Shown: positions 10,301 through 25,300 of the stretch, one piece after another
Position numbering within the stretch: position 1 is the first letter of the stretch
How the letters are laid out: the number at the start of each line of letters is the position of its first letter
Assembly (NCBI RefSeq): GCF_000003815.2
Contig: NC_049984.1
Span: forward strand, 6,654,715 to 6,718,714
DNA: 64,000 nucleotides
Reading direction: 5' to 3'
Origin: Branchiostoma floridae
Lineage: Eukaryota; Chordata; Leptocardii; Amphioxiformes; Branchiostomatidae
The notes under the pieces: model-generated
Told to the model about the DNA's origin: nothing
What the model saw: only the letters and a program-made list of their open reading frames with translations
The model's database searches: none
Position numbers and translations under genes: made by a program

Positions 10301-13300
10301 TATCCATGGGGTACATGGGCCCACCACTCTTCCTGTGTTCGGCAGACTTGTAGTGTGCGGCCAGCTCGCCCTGAGAAGTGCAGGTCACGTGGCAGTGGTC
10401 ACAAGTGAGAGGTTTGCTGGGATCCAGGGCGACCGCGTCGTCTTCGGACATTGTGCTCTTGCACGTGCTCTCATCGTCCTTCGAGAGGAGGCCGAAGTCG
10501 ACTTCCGCCCTCCCCTTCTTATCCCCCAGCTCTGAATCTTGAGACTCCTCGTCTTGTTTTGTCAGCAAGGAGCTCGGAGAAGTGGCCGTCTCCGAGGAGA
10601 GGTGGAAGGCTCCTTGGGCGTCCCCTCCGAGGGGCAAGAGGGCGTCTCCGAACATGTTCCAGTAGGACATGTCTCCATTGGCGCGGGCCCCGATCTGCTT
10701 GGCGGCCTCGGTGGAGTCGAAGTGGGTGGTCTCCATGTGCTTGTGGAGGGAGGAGATGGTGCGGAAGCTGCGGTCGCAGACCGAGCACTTGGTGGCCGCC
10801 CGGATCATGTGATACTGGGAGTGGGTCTGCAGCTTCTCCATGGTCTTGAAGGCCAGGGAGCACTGGTTGCAGCGGTACTTGTAGACGTGGCGGTCCGACA
10901 CCGGCACCTGCTGCCTCTTGGCGTGGATCTCTCGGAAGTGGGACTGGACTGCGGCCGAGGACTTGAAGTACTGGTTGCACCCCTTCTTCCAGCAGAGGAA
11001 GCTCTGGCCGTCCTCGGACGTCTCGGGCGCGTGGCCAGTCTCCTTCTGGTGCTGGCAGAGGTTCTCGAAGTTGGTGAAGACCTGCTGACACTTGTGGCAC
11101 TGGAGGAGGTCGGCGTCGTTGCTGTCTTCCGAGTCCTTCCCCTCGTCGCCCGCTTTGTCACGTTCGTCATCCTTCCCCGACGACTTCACCTCCCCGCGAT
11201 TGGCCTCCTCGAGAGCGGACATGACCGCCCGGTCCATGGCCTGGCGCCCGTTGGTGGGGGGTGGGGCGTCGGCGGAGCTGGTGGCCGGGTACGACGGCAT
11301 GGGGATGATGAGGTCTGCCTCGCTCACGCTCATGAGCAGGCGCTGCAGACAGTCGGGCGTGACGTTGTGCAGCCGCGTCAGGTGCAGCTCCAGGTGGTAC
11401 TTGTCGTTACAGGCGTCCTGGCAGAGAGGGCAGCGCACAAGAGGCTGGACGCTGGAGGGAACATCGGAAGAAAATTTACCGATTGAAAGCTATTGCTGCT
11501 GTTATATCTAATTATTATTAGTAATAAGTCTTTGCTGCTGTTATATCAACCTTCATGTGAAATTGTGAACACATGCAATTCCAAAAAGGCTATACATTGA
11601 TTACTTAAAAACCACTAGACACCTGAAATCCATGACTGACGTACAGACAAAATCATGTTGGTACATAACATACGGTATGTGCAAATGGATTATCTTAAAA
11701 AATGTCGAAGCAGATAATATATTTACCCACCTTTTCTGTTCCCAATACAAATGAGTGTGCAAACTAATATTAAGTCCAAGCTGAGCACATGAACTTTGTA
11801 TGTCTCAAACTTGACTTTGCCAGCTAAGATTTAAGAGCCTCGGATCTCCGAACGACTTGACTAAGTGGGACAGGTCCCATTAGTTCTTTGTTTGGTTACG
11901 TGATTTCCTTGCGTGAGGACCAACCATCTGGAACAAGATGTTTGCCTACCTGTGCTCGGAGATGATGAGGATCTTCCCCCGTTTCCTCGAATGTTTATTT
12001 TCTTCAAACTCAACATTGACAAGAGGATTTCTTTTGGACAGGATATTTGTCTACCTGTACTGCAAGATGATGAGGTGTAATTTAAAAGCTTTTTAACAAG
12101 ACCACGTTCAAATGCACTTTGACTGGCAGATTTTACTGAGATGGTACATTTTCCTACCTGTGCTATAAGATGATTTGCATCTTTATGCTTTCGAGCTTTA
12201 CTGTCTTAAGTTCAACACTCGAACCTTGTTTTGCTCAACCTTGACGTTGACTAGAGAACTTCCTTTAACATAATATTTGCCTACTTATGATGTGTGAGTC
12301 ATATAAGCCTCCCACCTGGGCAACCTGGCTGAAAAATGTATTTTGAGCACTGTGTGTGTGTTTTAAGATTGGCACAAGTTTAAAACTTCCTTGGACATCA
12401 TGTTTTCATACCTGTGCTTTGAGGTGATGTGCAACTTCAGGTGCAACTGAAAGAGCTTCCTGGCCCAAGTTCAACTTAAAGGCTAACCACTTGAACTTTG
12501 TCCTGAACCTTGACTGACCTGTGTTGAGAGATGATGTGCATCTTCATGTGTGCCTGGTCAGCCGTGGTGTAGTTACAGTAGGGACACGGGTACAGTAGCT
12601 GTTGTCCGTGGCCGGGTGTCGGGGACGGAAGGGTGAACGCTGTTCCCTGTACATCCGGGGTCGACGCCTTCAGCAGGTCACCTGTGGTCAGGAACAAGAC
12701 CAAACAGGTCAGGAACAAGACCAAACAAATCAGGAACAAGACAGAACAGTTAGTTCATGCAAACCCATGTGGTAGAAAACTTGAAACAGTTACAAAGACA
12801 AGGGATAATCGTTTGCTATGATTACAAACAAGAATCAATAGTTGGTTCAAGTACTGATGATCTTCTGGCAGACAAATAGAACAAAAGCAAAAACTCTTCA
12901 AAAGAGTAAAATGTAAATGAAACGATAGGAAAAAAATGCAGAAACAGAAAATGGCTCTACATATAATGGAAACCCACACTGAAAGTAGCTAAATAAGTAA
13001 GTTGAATGTGAACTAAAATGTGTACCATACATGCAATTGTGTGGACATGGTAAGTTTGCTGTACATACATTGTACATGTATGTAGGCAAAAGGAACAAAA
13101 ATGGAGAAAGGTCTTCCAAGTGATTATTACTCTTCCTGTCACATGTACAGTCTGCACATGTGCAACTTCCAATGACGCAGGACTAAGTTGTTAACACAAC
13201 CTCGAAGGAAAAACGCAAAGGGTTGGCAGGAAGCTTGCGAGAAAATAGGAAGAAGTCATCCTGAATGATTCTTCATTTCCAGCTATTCCAATCTTCAAAC

Positions 13301-16300
13301 CACCGTAATTGGACAGTAATAAAGTAACTTGAGAGTATGACGGCAATAGTGTGGGTGGTGGGAGAACTTGAAAAGAATCGTTAGGCCCACAAATGAGATA
13401 ACACACAACCTAATCACTCCCCTCCTATCCACATTTAATGATGTCAGCTTTGCACAACGGATGCTCAGACTTGAGGGGACTGAAGAGAGGAACGGATTAG
13501 CTCAACCGAGATATGATTAAATCATCACGCGGACATATGCATACGTGTATATATACTGACAGAGCCGATGACGTAATTATATGCGAGCCCCTCCTAATGA
13601 CTTTACGATGACATCAAGCATTCACGAAATGTTTAATGTAGTATGGCAAGTACACGTAAGAAACTTTCAAATTATTTGCTGAAAGCCCAATAAGCCATTG
13701 AATTTTCATAGTTCACGTCGAGAAGTCTGTGAACTTCAGACGACCACCCTGATGACATAAGGCCAATGAAAATGACCACATGGGAAGGCAGATATCATCT
13801 TTATCCAAACTTTCAGCTACAAGAAAAGTGTTTTCTCAATGCTTATCACCATACAAAGAGGACATACACATGTATGCTGTATAAAGCAAATACAACCCCA
13901 ACATATCAATGGAAATTCAGTTGCGATCACTTGGCCTGATATCGTTATTTCCAACATAAAACCAGCTTTGTTACCATTGTAAAATACTGCAGGGCGACAA
14001 CACCATAGCTGTTCTAGGAAAAACAACATCAACACATTGAAATCTGACAGCACATTGTGATGAGAGATAGTAATAAAGAATATGTGTCTATAACTCATAA
14101 TATCACTACGGAAGATAAGTTTGAGGCATTTCCANNNNNNNNNNNNNNNNNNNNNNNNNNNNNNNNNNNNNNNNNNNNNNNNNNNNNNNNNNNNNNNNNN
14201 NNNNNNNNNNNNNNNNNNNNNNNNNNNNNNNNNNGCAATGGCCCAAGAGACCCACATAATCTTACAGTCGACATCTCATGTCATTTGTCTCTTGTCGTAA
14301 GAACCGTCCTGGGTCACAATGTTAGCACCTCCAGCTCTGAATGATATGTGCAAAATGATGATATATGGTACCTCCTGACAAACTGTGTGTTATAGAAACT
14401 CCAAATGACACGATTTTCCCGCTAATTTACCTCTGGGGGAAGCGGGAGTCACTGGCGGGCCCTAAATCTTTCCCCTCATTAAAATTCTGGGTCGCGAAAA
14501 CATGGGCAAACGGAAATGACAGGCTCCCTTCACGGTTCATAATCTGGGGATGCGCTTTATTAAAGCAAGGATGAGGGGGTGAACTTCTACGGGGAGACAT
14601 ACATCACGGCGAAGTGGGAAACTTCGCAAAGCCCGAGGACGACACCTGCGGGACTACAGGTGCTCCTCGCGAAATGGCAAAACGTGGCAGCTCTATGTCA
14701 CTTCTTCAAGTCACCTGGTTCGTCACTGGTCCCTTAATGCATGCCGCAACAACAACAAAAAAACTTCTCCTCGTGCAATCATGGTAAAATGTGCAACAAC
14801 CCCAATCTGTCAGAAGTCACCCTTGCATTCTCATATTGGCCTTACATGACAAACCGAACAGGACCTGGTGACGAAAAAGAAAAGAAAAACTACAACCACC
14901 GATTTCTCCTTGTGAAAAAGCTCAGAGCTACATTTTGTACAATAATCCATCACAAAACCTTCATTGTTAGACCTTCATAATGTAATATACAACACATGGG
15001 TGACAAAATATAATATCACTGAAGCTTCTGGACTTCGTGACAATTGATTGGCAACAACTTTGCAACAAATTATCTGATACAAAACAGCTACAGTACTATC
15101 ATTCCGCATCAAAATAATACACTGTATGCTGCATTTAGTCAAAATCACCACAGAACCTTCACAGATGGTTGGGATTTCAGGAAATAGTGCAGTCCATTGG
15201 GCCTCCCTAATGTCCCTCCTTAGCTTAAAACACACATACACAATCCAGTTTTTCGGCCATCGTTCCCTGTCTTGCAAGGGTAGGATGTAAATTTAAAACT
15301 GCTGACGGTGTGGTTTAAATGAAGACATAGATGACGGACGAAACTTTCTGACAGACACACATACCTTGTGGAAACAAATCGGCCCAACATCAAGACACAA
15401 ACACCTCGGGAAAGGCGGCGTTCCACATCAAAGTCATACCTGTAAGTTTTGTGACGTGATTTGGGCAGATTACGCTCCCATGGGCATCGTCAGAATAAGA
15501 GATAGAAATGGACTTTCTGAAGGAGCGTTGAAGTAATCAGAGCTGGGAGAATCAGTCATACGTCATTTACAGGCTGCATGGTCTAGGCACTAATTGTCCA
15601 AATTGAAGCATTCGGCGAGAGAACATGCCCGAACTTCTCCAGTTAACAGCTTGACTGGTACAAGATATGCCTTGCGAGCCGTGATTACTTTTCCCACCTT
15701 TATTAGTAATTTCTCATCGTTACTTTTCAACTAATTAATGTCCTTGATTGTCGAGTCTGATTACTTGTCACTTACGACGCTGAGGTGGAGGGCCGTTTTT
15801 CTCGTTTATGGCTGCTAGTGCCGAGGACTTGTAGTACATTACTGTGGGCTTAATTACAACGGCGCTTGTCAAGACATATTGGGCCCACAAAATATCAGAT
15901 AAACATTGTGATACATTTCCAGGAAACTTCCCCAAGCTCCGCCACAATGATGAAGTAAAGAAATCGTAATCGGCCGTAAGAAATCGCACAACGTGTCCTT
16001 CTTTCTCAATTATTTTGAACGACGAAAGTAAGCCCGCCGCGAATATTCATCAGTTTACATCTTCTTTCCAATTCTTTCAAATTTCTGCCATTTTACGACT
16101 TCCAATATAAATGCAATAACAATAAAAAAGGAGGCATTCAGGGACGTAAAATGAAGTCCAGGGGAATTTGTGTAAATATATCTAAGCTGGTACTACTTAA
16201 TACAATATTCTGTTCCCACTTTGGGCTGAAGTTCGAAATTGAACCTTTATACATTTTTCGCAGCATAAGGACGATACTAGATACATATGTATTCGTGCAG

Positions 16301-19300
16301 TTTATACTTCACTATAATATACATATTAAGCATTAGTTAATCTTTAACTTTTTTGCCAAATGCCTATGACAATCACTTCAATATTTGTTAGTGACCTGTT
16401 GTGTAGGTAAGACATGCCAATACTAATCAGATGATTCCTTTCCACATTTGTACAGGTACAACAAGCCTCAGGACACCTTACTTGGCTAAATTTTTGTGCT
16501 TGCGTGAACACTGTCACCATGTCCCTATTGCAACAACACAAATATGAAGCTGTTATCTAAAACCAAGAATGAAACGACAGGTGAAAAGTATCCACACGCA
16601 TCATGATGGTCTCCATTCGTCTTAGCAAAAATATTTCCAAACCAAACGAAAAACAAATACACCATGCATGCATGTATATGTGGTACCTGTGACTGTCCTC
16701 CTTACAAAGAAACAAACAAGAAAAAGAAATATCAGCACTACTTCTAGAATCAACTATAAAACCAATAGATATTACAGGTTGGGAGAGAGACATAAGTGAG
16801 GCAGCCCTACTAGAGAACAAATATATACGACAAAGAGAGGTAGGATATTGATGCGATTGCAGCATGGCCAAAGGGAGACATGTGAGCGCAACCAGGCATA
16901 GCTCGTGGTATCTCGAGCGTAGAGCACCACTCTGTCACTGGACATGGGTCAGGGTTGCCGGGCTGTCCAACCCCACGTTACGCGCAAGATGTATAACTCG
17001 GATTGCGCACGTCAACCCAGATGTTCTGCTATCGAAGGGGACTGTGACCCGGGTCTGCACATACATACGCAAGTCTCTGCATCATCATTCCAGGGCTGAG
17101 ATGTAAAATCAGATGCGCTTCGACATTCAGGCTGGGGCACTGCCATATCAATGCCATATCTACAAGTAGAGAACTGAATCTAGGACATGATACTAGGTTA
17201 TGGACACACGTATATGTAAGTTAACATGGACATGTGTATCTGACACTTGGAGAAGCAGTGGACTTACAGTACATGTATACATATACATGTAGTCCAAGCA
17301 ATCAGTTTAACATGATGTGGAGGACAGAGTAACACACAGCGCATTTGAATGAACAGCTTGTTCTATACCAAGAAGTTCAGCTACAGGTCTAAAAACCTTG
17401 TTTGAGGCTGTCACCGTCAGGTCAAATCAACTCGTAACCCGCTATCACCTAGCTGAGACATTCATGGCAAAAATGAACAGGTCCAAATGTATGCTTTACC
17501 TCTCTATCTGCATGGCTATTTTTCCCCCAAGACTTGGAAGTCACAGGACTAAGTAGGTAGGTAACACAAACCTTAAACATGGTCAAGCACAAGTGTTCAG
17601 TAAGAGGAATAGCACCTTTGCTCAACACCCCTGCATATACATTGTACATGTACATGTACCAAACTAAAACAAATAGACCAAAGACACAACCTACAGGATT
17701 GTACAAGTTCACAAGACATCAGGGAAAACATTGTAACGTTCCTCCCGTACCTTTTAATCTCCCTCTCCAACAAGGGCAGTGGACGTAGCCCGACTCGTGG
17801 GAATGGCAGTTAACAACACCGTGGTTCACATCCATCACAAACATTACAACTTTGGCACCTTATCTTCGCCAAAAATCTGCGCATTTCGCCCTAATTGCTG
17901 CCATCTAGATTTTACAGCCAGGCCAGCCATTTAAGACGTTGCAGCCTTTGTCGACGAAATGCGATAGTGTTGGTCCTAGAAAGGGTACTTTGCATTTAAT
18001 CTAGCTATCGCGGAAACCCTCATAAAAGAGACGAGGAAAGTTGCGAAATTTGCACGAGGAAAACCAGCCGTTTCATGTGTCAATGGAGTTAACGGCAAGG
18101 ACTAAAGAACTAAGTGGAAAAATAATCCCGAAAATGTCAGACTGAAAAGCACATCCCGTGTGCTAAGTATTTGTCCTGAAGGTCTCCAGGAAGCTACATA
18201 TTTTGTATTTACCCAAACAAATACAAGTCTTTTTGTTGCTACCATTTATGCTAAGAAACTCCATGTATATACTGCATCTCAAAATACCCCTCCTGCAAGA
18301 CTAGTGTAACCTGCCATCTGTATAACAGTTTTGAGATTGCAGAGAAGACAATGTCGACATGTACATGTACATGCACATATCACAGCTCAACATGTTTTAA
18401 CATGTTTTCTGTTCCTCCAAAAAAAGTGGTTGACTTTATTGTCGGCCCATACGAAAATAATCTGTTGCCATGAAATTATCGTCAAAGCAAAACTTCTTTG
18501 TCGCATCCTGGACTAAAGCCAGCCAATGACAGGGATTATGAGAAACGACATTGTGCAAAAAAAAGGGGTATCGATTTCGCTCTCTGTCATCAGGTGCTTG
18601 GGTTCCATCTACATGGGTCAGGGGTCGTGGTGGATCCTTAGGGAGATTACCCATCAACCTTCTCACCTTGCCATTGTTGCCATGGCAACACCTGCAACAG
18701 CACTTTGAATCAACTCCATCAACGAGCGGCTTTGGCTTCTTTCGAATAGTTTACAAACAATCAGTGTTGCCAACTGCTTATGACAACAAACTTTCTTCCT
18801 TTGTCGTGACGATTTTTTAAATTCTATATTTTGTTTGCGGCTCTGCAACCATTGATCACACCCTTTTCTATGAATGGAATGTCAGTGGGGGATTTAGTTA
18901 TCTCCAACCTGGAAATAACTTATGTTCTATGGATCTGTCAAGAGAGGTTAGGGTTTGAATCCAGTTTTAACAAAGAGCCTGTCAAAGTGTGGACAAAGAA
19001 ACCCAATCAGGAAACACTGCGTGAAACTATCACTATGCTTGGATATAGACAGACTGTCGATCAGCCTTACACAGAAACTCTGCAGTATTATACTGAGTTT
19101 AGGTTTGAGTCCAGACTAGCAAAGTGATACAAGAGAAACTTGTACTAAAGATGTAAAACCACCACTTATGTGCTTGGATGTATAGAGAGAACACTCTGCC
19201 TAAGATGGAACTCTCTTGTCTTGTATTGAGTTTGTGCTTATATCAAGGTCGCAGGGAAGCGTGAACAAAGAAACCCACACCAGGAACACCATGTAGAACC

Positions 19301-22300
19301 ATTCCCGGTGTGCCTGGATCTACAGGGAACACTCGCTCGGACTGAGATAAGGCCTGCCTCATGCGCTCACCGCTGAGTTCTGATCCGGTTTGAAAGGAAC
19401 ACCAGTGAAAGTAGATGCTTCATGATTACGACAGTGAAAGTGATCTCCCGACAGGATTAGGAGGGATTCCCGGACGGCTAGTCCAACTGAAATTGACACC
19501 AATTGGACGCTAAGCGAGTCCCCTTTGCCGGATTTCAGATCCCTATCACGGTAAGCCCGAGAAGCTTGGTGTGGGGGCAGGAAACGTCATGCTAATACCC
19601 CACACATCAACCACTGATTAGCTGCTGAAAACTCCGAACTGTAACTCCACCCGAGGAAGAGACTGTCTGTTACCTTCGCTTCTCCTGACTACAGACTTTT
19701 CAACAAGTTTTCTTATTTTATCTGTTGCAAGATTTTACAGGTACATTTATACACATGTAGGGTGGGGTTGCTAGCCCCTACTGATTTGAATGTTTTGTGA
19801 TGCCCCCTGGTGGCTGACCTCTGCATTGCAAGTGATGGACAAAGGGGAAGGGCAACATTTCATGATAATTTTTGCCTTCATTTACATAATATGATTTTGA
19901 CTGATTTCTTGCACAGCTCAAAATTGTCAAATATGTTCAAAACTTCAACAAAGATTTTTCCCTCGATTTTGATCTTTTCTACATGTACAGTCAAAACAGC
20001 CAAAGACCAAGGAGATGAATAAAATCTAGTCTTTCACTGAACAGTTGATCACTACTGGTATACACAGTCACAATAGAATCATAATGCTTGTGTCAAAGGG
20101 AGGAATTATCTAAGGCTAAGGAACCACCAAAAAGTGGCCACAATGGCCAGGTGTACCTTATGTAGAGGTGGTCACTTGTACAGGTTTGACTGTACTTCTG
20201 TTATTTTTCTTTTGAAAGTTGACAGATATAAAAATATGAAATAACCAGGTCGGTATTTTTGCCGGCTCGTTGTTGATTCCGAGACCCGACTACGAAAGGC
20301 ATCACTCATGCCCCAGGAGGAGCGAAGAATGAGTGGGGATAACACACTTAGCTCCCGCCTCTGGTGTGGATCGTTATGAATATGGCCGCGAGATGGCAGG
20401 GCTAAAACACGGCCGGATGATGGATGACTTCCTTCCCAGGTCAGCACTAGCACACAGCAGTTCTTAAAATCCCTCTAATGCACAGCATTAGGGCTGTGTG
20501 TACCTAAACAACAATTCAGGTACAGGTACAAGTACAAGTCCAGTAGTCTAGGTACAGAGATGGACTGGTACATGTACCTGATATAGTTAATGGTATAAGT
20601 TATACATGTAGCAAACTGTCTTTTTCAGTGATAAATTGTATGAGAATTTACATAATTGGATCTCAAGACACGTCTATCAATTTTCCAAATTCTCAACTGC
20701 ATGAAACTGTCATCTTTGAAATGTACATTTTTTTGGTTGTACCTTAGATTGCTTTCCAAATTGACAATTCTGCCTGTACATGTAGTGGCCACCTGTCTAT
20801 TGTCTGTACTTTAAAGTGGTCACAGGTTTGACCTACCAAATGCTGAATCTTGGCAAAACAACATGGCTCACAGCATATAGCTCAAGAATGAATTGGTCTG
20901 ACGAGGTAACTTTATGCTGATTGGTCTTGTGTACACTTATACATATACATCAGAAATACCTCTGCACCAGACAAATAAAACAAATTCAAAGAAATTTTCA
21001 AGATACCAGACGCAGTGCTGTAGTCTACGTCACATTTATGCAATATTTCTCGTATCCAGCTAAATATTAATGGTACTGACCACATTCGAGGACACAGGTT
21101 CCAATCAAGGACATCTCTGTAATGAACTATCCTTCTAATTAATTGCTTTTAGTCTCATTAGATTAATTTCCTGATTATTCTCTGACCCTGGGTACAAAAG
21201 TATGTTTTTGTCCAACCGATGTCTCGGATTTGTCCTCACTGATCACCAGAAAACGTCCAGTCTGGTGGATAATTCACAATAGTGACCACATTCTTTTAAA
21301 TAGAGCACAAAACCTAATTAAGGATGGCGCTGTAATCAATTAGAGTTTTAATGAATTGCATTCAGTTTCTAATTATTCGTCGGTATCACTGGCTACAACA
21401 TATGGTATCTCCCAGCCATTGTCCCTGTCTAGTGTCCAAGCTTCGTTAAAACTTTCCACTCCTGTTATGTCACCCATATCAACTAATGAAATTAATTAAA
21501 TACATTCTTGATTAATTACTCCTAAGTTCCAAAATATTTGCCAGCCTATGTCTATGGAAAATGGTATCTTCTAACCATTGTCTCTGTCTGAGCTTCATCA
21601 GAACTTTCCATTCCCATTGGGATGTCCATATCAACTTAATGAAATTAATGAAAGAGGGTCAGCAAATGACATTTTTGAAATCACCAAGTGTGTTGAGGCT
21701 TGACCTTCCCTGCCCACGGAAAATGGTATCTTCCGGTCAATGTCTCTGTCTGTTGTCCGGGGTTTGTTAAAACTTTCCTCTTCCACTGGGGCACCCATAT
21801 CAACTTATGAAATTAATTAATTACGTTTGTAATTAATTGTGTCTATTCTTCGTTGCGCCTCTCTGCCTACATTAAATGGACTGTTCTGGGCACTATCTCT
21901 CTCTGGTGTTAGTGCTTCGTTAGAGATTTTCCATCCCGCAGGGGGCGTCCACATCAACTTATGAAATTAATGAAATTGATTGCTGATTACTTTTATTTCT
22001 TAATTATTCGTTAGCCTCCCAGGTTGCAGAAAATGGTATCTCCCAACCATTGTCTGTCTGGTGTCCGAGCTTCGTTAGAGACTTTCCGTCCCGCTGGGGG
22101 CGTCCATATCAACTTATGAAATTAATGAAATGGAGTCCGGCAGGTGCCTGTGCAGAGTCCTGCTCTGCTCTGTCCTGCCGTCCATTCATTAACAAAGTAC
22201 ACATTCGGGGCATCAGGCTCTAATTAAAAACAGGAGCAAGGTTATGGGCTGGAGCGGTGCCCGGCGGGAGAGTTAATCAAGTTAATTAGGTTTGGGCAAT

Positions 22301-25300
22301 AAGTGCCCGGGCACTCGCTCCGCTCACGCCGCGCGCCGAATGGGATCCGCGGGAGGCGGCACGGACCTGGCCAATCACAGCAATTAATGCCAAGAATCAG
22401 AACGAGCTCTTTTGTTCCGCGGCTCAAAATAACATGTCCTCTGCGTGAGGGTCATTCCATTTCAAAACTCTTAACCTAGGCTGTCTGCAGCTTTAATTTT
22501 TTTTCCATCCCACTCACTCGTGATTTTTGTTATCAAATCTGTTATCAGAGCATAACAAGAAACACATTTTCATCAGTTTTATGGCACGAAGTTCCAATTT
22601 TGGGGGCTAACAGTGAAATTTTTGACCGTCCTGACCATCAAATTCTCATCCCAGGACGGCTCCTGGAGACAACCCTGCTCTCAGTGGAGGTACAACCATC
22701 AACGTTCCAATCAACTTTCCAAGATTAACGCAATTAAAGCCAAGAATCGGAACGAGCAGCTCGTCCTGACTTCTTTTGCTTCACAACTCAAAAGATCCTC
22801 TGTGTTGGGGTCCATTATTTCAAAGCTCCTTGACAAGAAACAAGGTTACCATCAACTTTCAGGTTAATGCCATTAAGGCCAAGAATCCAACCGGAAGACT
22901 CATGTTGGCTCCTTTGTTCTGCAGCTCAAAATATCATGTCCTCTCTGGAAGGGTCACTCCATTTGAAAACTTTAAACAGAGGAGGAGCTATTAGCTTTTT
23001 CAGATTCTGTCCTGAAGGCTAATCCAAAGCCTAACCAAGGCTAGACATCCAAGACAATTAACCCAAATGGCCAACGACCATCCAGATTTCTACATGTATG
23101 TCTTTTGTTTAATGGCTTGGAACATGGCATCTTTTAACTCAGGGAGTATCCAAGTAAAGCCTTAAACAAAACACATCCCTTTGCTTTTTTGATAATTTTG
23201 TGGACATCCCTCTCACTCCAATTCCTGGGCCTCCGTCTGCACGTCAGCCCTTGACCAATGACTCCTCACCTCTTTTGCATATAGGGAGGCACAAGCAATG
23301 AGATCTACGATAACTTATCATAATGACAGAAATAGAAACAAAAAAATATATAATGAAAAATAAATAACAATAGTAATATTAACAATAATGAGAATAATAA
23401 TGATAAATGATAAAATAATAACAACAGAAATAGATAAATAGATATCAGAACAGGGAAGGAAAAAAAATGTGAAATTTCACTGATACGTATCTCTCAAACC
23501 AAGAAGTTGAACTGAGGGCTTCTAACATGGTGAGATTGAAATGTGAAAAAAATGTCTTTCCAAATTCAAAGCGACAAAAATGTTACCAAACACCACCTTT
23601 TGTTTCTCCAGAGCTACTGGTCTTAATTTTCCATTTCCATATTGTCTGAGACCCCTGTGCTCTACTCAACACTATTTCCTCCTAGTACATCGTGTCCATT
23701 CCATAACCAGACAGGTACCCATTATGTCTGTCATGTCAGCTAAACCAGTCCAGATGAACCTATCTCCCGAGGTTTAATCCAGTTCCCTGTAAGGTAGTAT
23801 TTACACCATTACAGGGTACACAATCATTCCATTTTGAAGTTCCATTTTGTTACTATCAGAGATACTGGCTAAGCGCAACTTCTGTCAATTTCTATCTTTT
23901 AAATGTGTGAAACAAAACAATTCAGTAGAAACCATTTGAATGGACTGCATTAGGTGATAGGAGTGACTGTGTGCTTGTTGTACTTTAGACCCATACTTAA
24001 AAATCGTTTATGTATAGATCTAAACTTGATCATTCTGACATTACAAAAAGGCGCATCTCGCTAATCCTTTCACAAATACATTTGTACATCAAACCACTAA
24101 AAAAGCTAAAAGACAATTTACCACATAATACTATAGATGCTTTGCTACAAGAGTATCTTACTATTGATTGGCCAAATTGTTCTTAAGGCTGTACATGTAT
24201 ATTTGAAACTGAATCTTTATATCTGTACCTGTACCTGGACATACTGTTAGCTACACAGGTGCTAATGAAAATCTGTGACCAGGCAGCAAGCCTGCACATT
24301 AGTGATCACCTACATGTGTATCTACCCGACTACTTTATGGTTGTTCCTAAGATATTTTACCTATTGACACAAGCTTTAAGAATCTACAGAGACCACCTGT
24401 GCACATAGACAAGATTTTATCAGGTGGTCTTCTTAGGCAGTTTTGACTAAACCTGAAGTTTCTCCTCATTATCATGTCCATCTGTCACAAAAGTTTCAGA
24501 AGCCAGGAGACATCCACACACAACTCATTACACCACACACAAGGCCATGATCATTCCATACTTAGCAGAGGGCACCCACGGCACAGCTTGACTCAGGTGT
24601 GTTATGCTGCTTATGCAGGTTTCATGGCTTCTCCTGGGCATCACAAGCAAAAACACAGCCGCCAGGGACGACGATCCCTCGGTAATGATACACAGCAGAA
24701 AACAACGGCGCTGCTGGCAATTACCGCTCCTCTCAGCAAACAACAAACACAAGGACATTGTCGTGCGACCTTGCTATTATCATTGTCACTGCCAGCTGGC
24801 ACAATGTCAAAGGAACAACAGGCCTTTTTAAACAAAAGCCAGTGGAAAACACAAGCAAAGGATGGCAATAACAAGCTATATAGCAACATGTACTGTACAT
24901 GTGTGGTGTCCCTGTAGAGATCGTGGTGACAATGGGTGCTAACAGGACAAGCGGAAACAGAACTTCACAAGGGCGAGCTTTTGTTCCAAGGTCACGACTG
25001 TACACCAAGGGAATTCAAACTTTCTCTGCCCCTTTTTTTCTCTGTACTCCTTGCTACATAGCAAATGCTTCATTGACAGAGTTATAAATAGCGAAAGTTT
25101 TTCTCTTTCTTTTTTCTCCCATCTCCAATTCCTTTTCTTTGCAATCATTTAGAGAAGAAACAATGATTACAAAGCAGATCACTTGAAAATTTCAAACCTT
25201 TGCTGGAAAAATGCACAGTTTCCCCAAGTCTTTATCTTGCTTGATTTATACACAAAATGTATGAATAGTCATCATCAGTACGAGAAAAACAACATTCTTT

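Noticed and set aside
10519-11170. Other long minus-strand frames over exon 6
   Set aside because: Out-of-frame readings of the same exon; no zinc-finger spacing and no similarity recognised.
10539-11486. A 315-residue plus-strand open frame
   Set aside because: It is the antisense shadow of Zfhx exon 6; its Val/Gly/Leu-rich composition is the usual mirror of GC-biased codons, and the minus-strand reading is a clear zinc-finger protein.
14057-14344. Open frames crossing N runs (also near 50483-50875)
   Set aside because: The frames exist only because N was translated as X.
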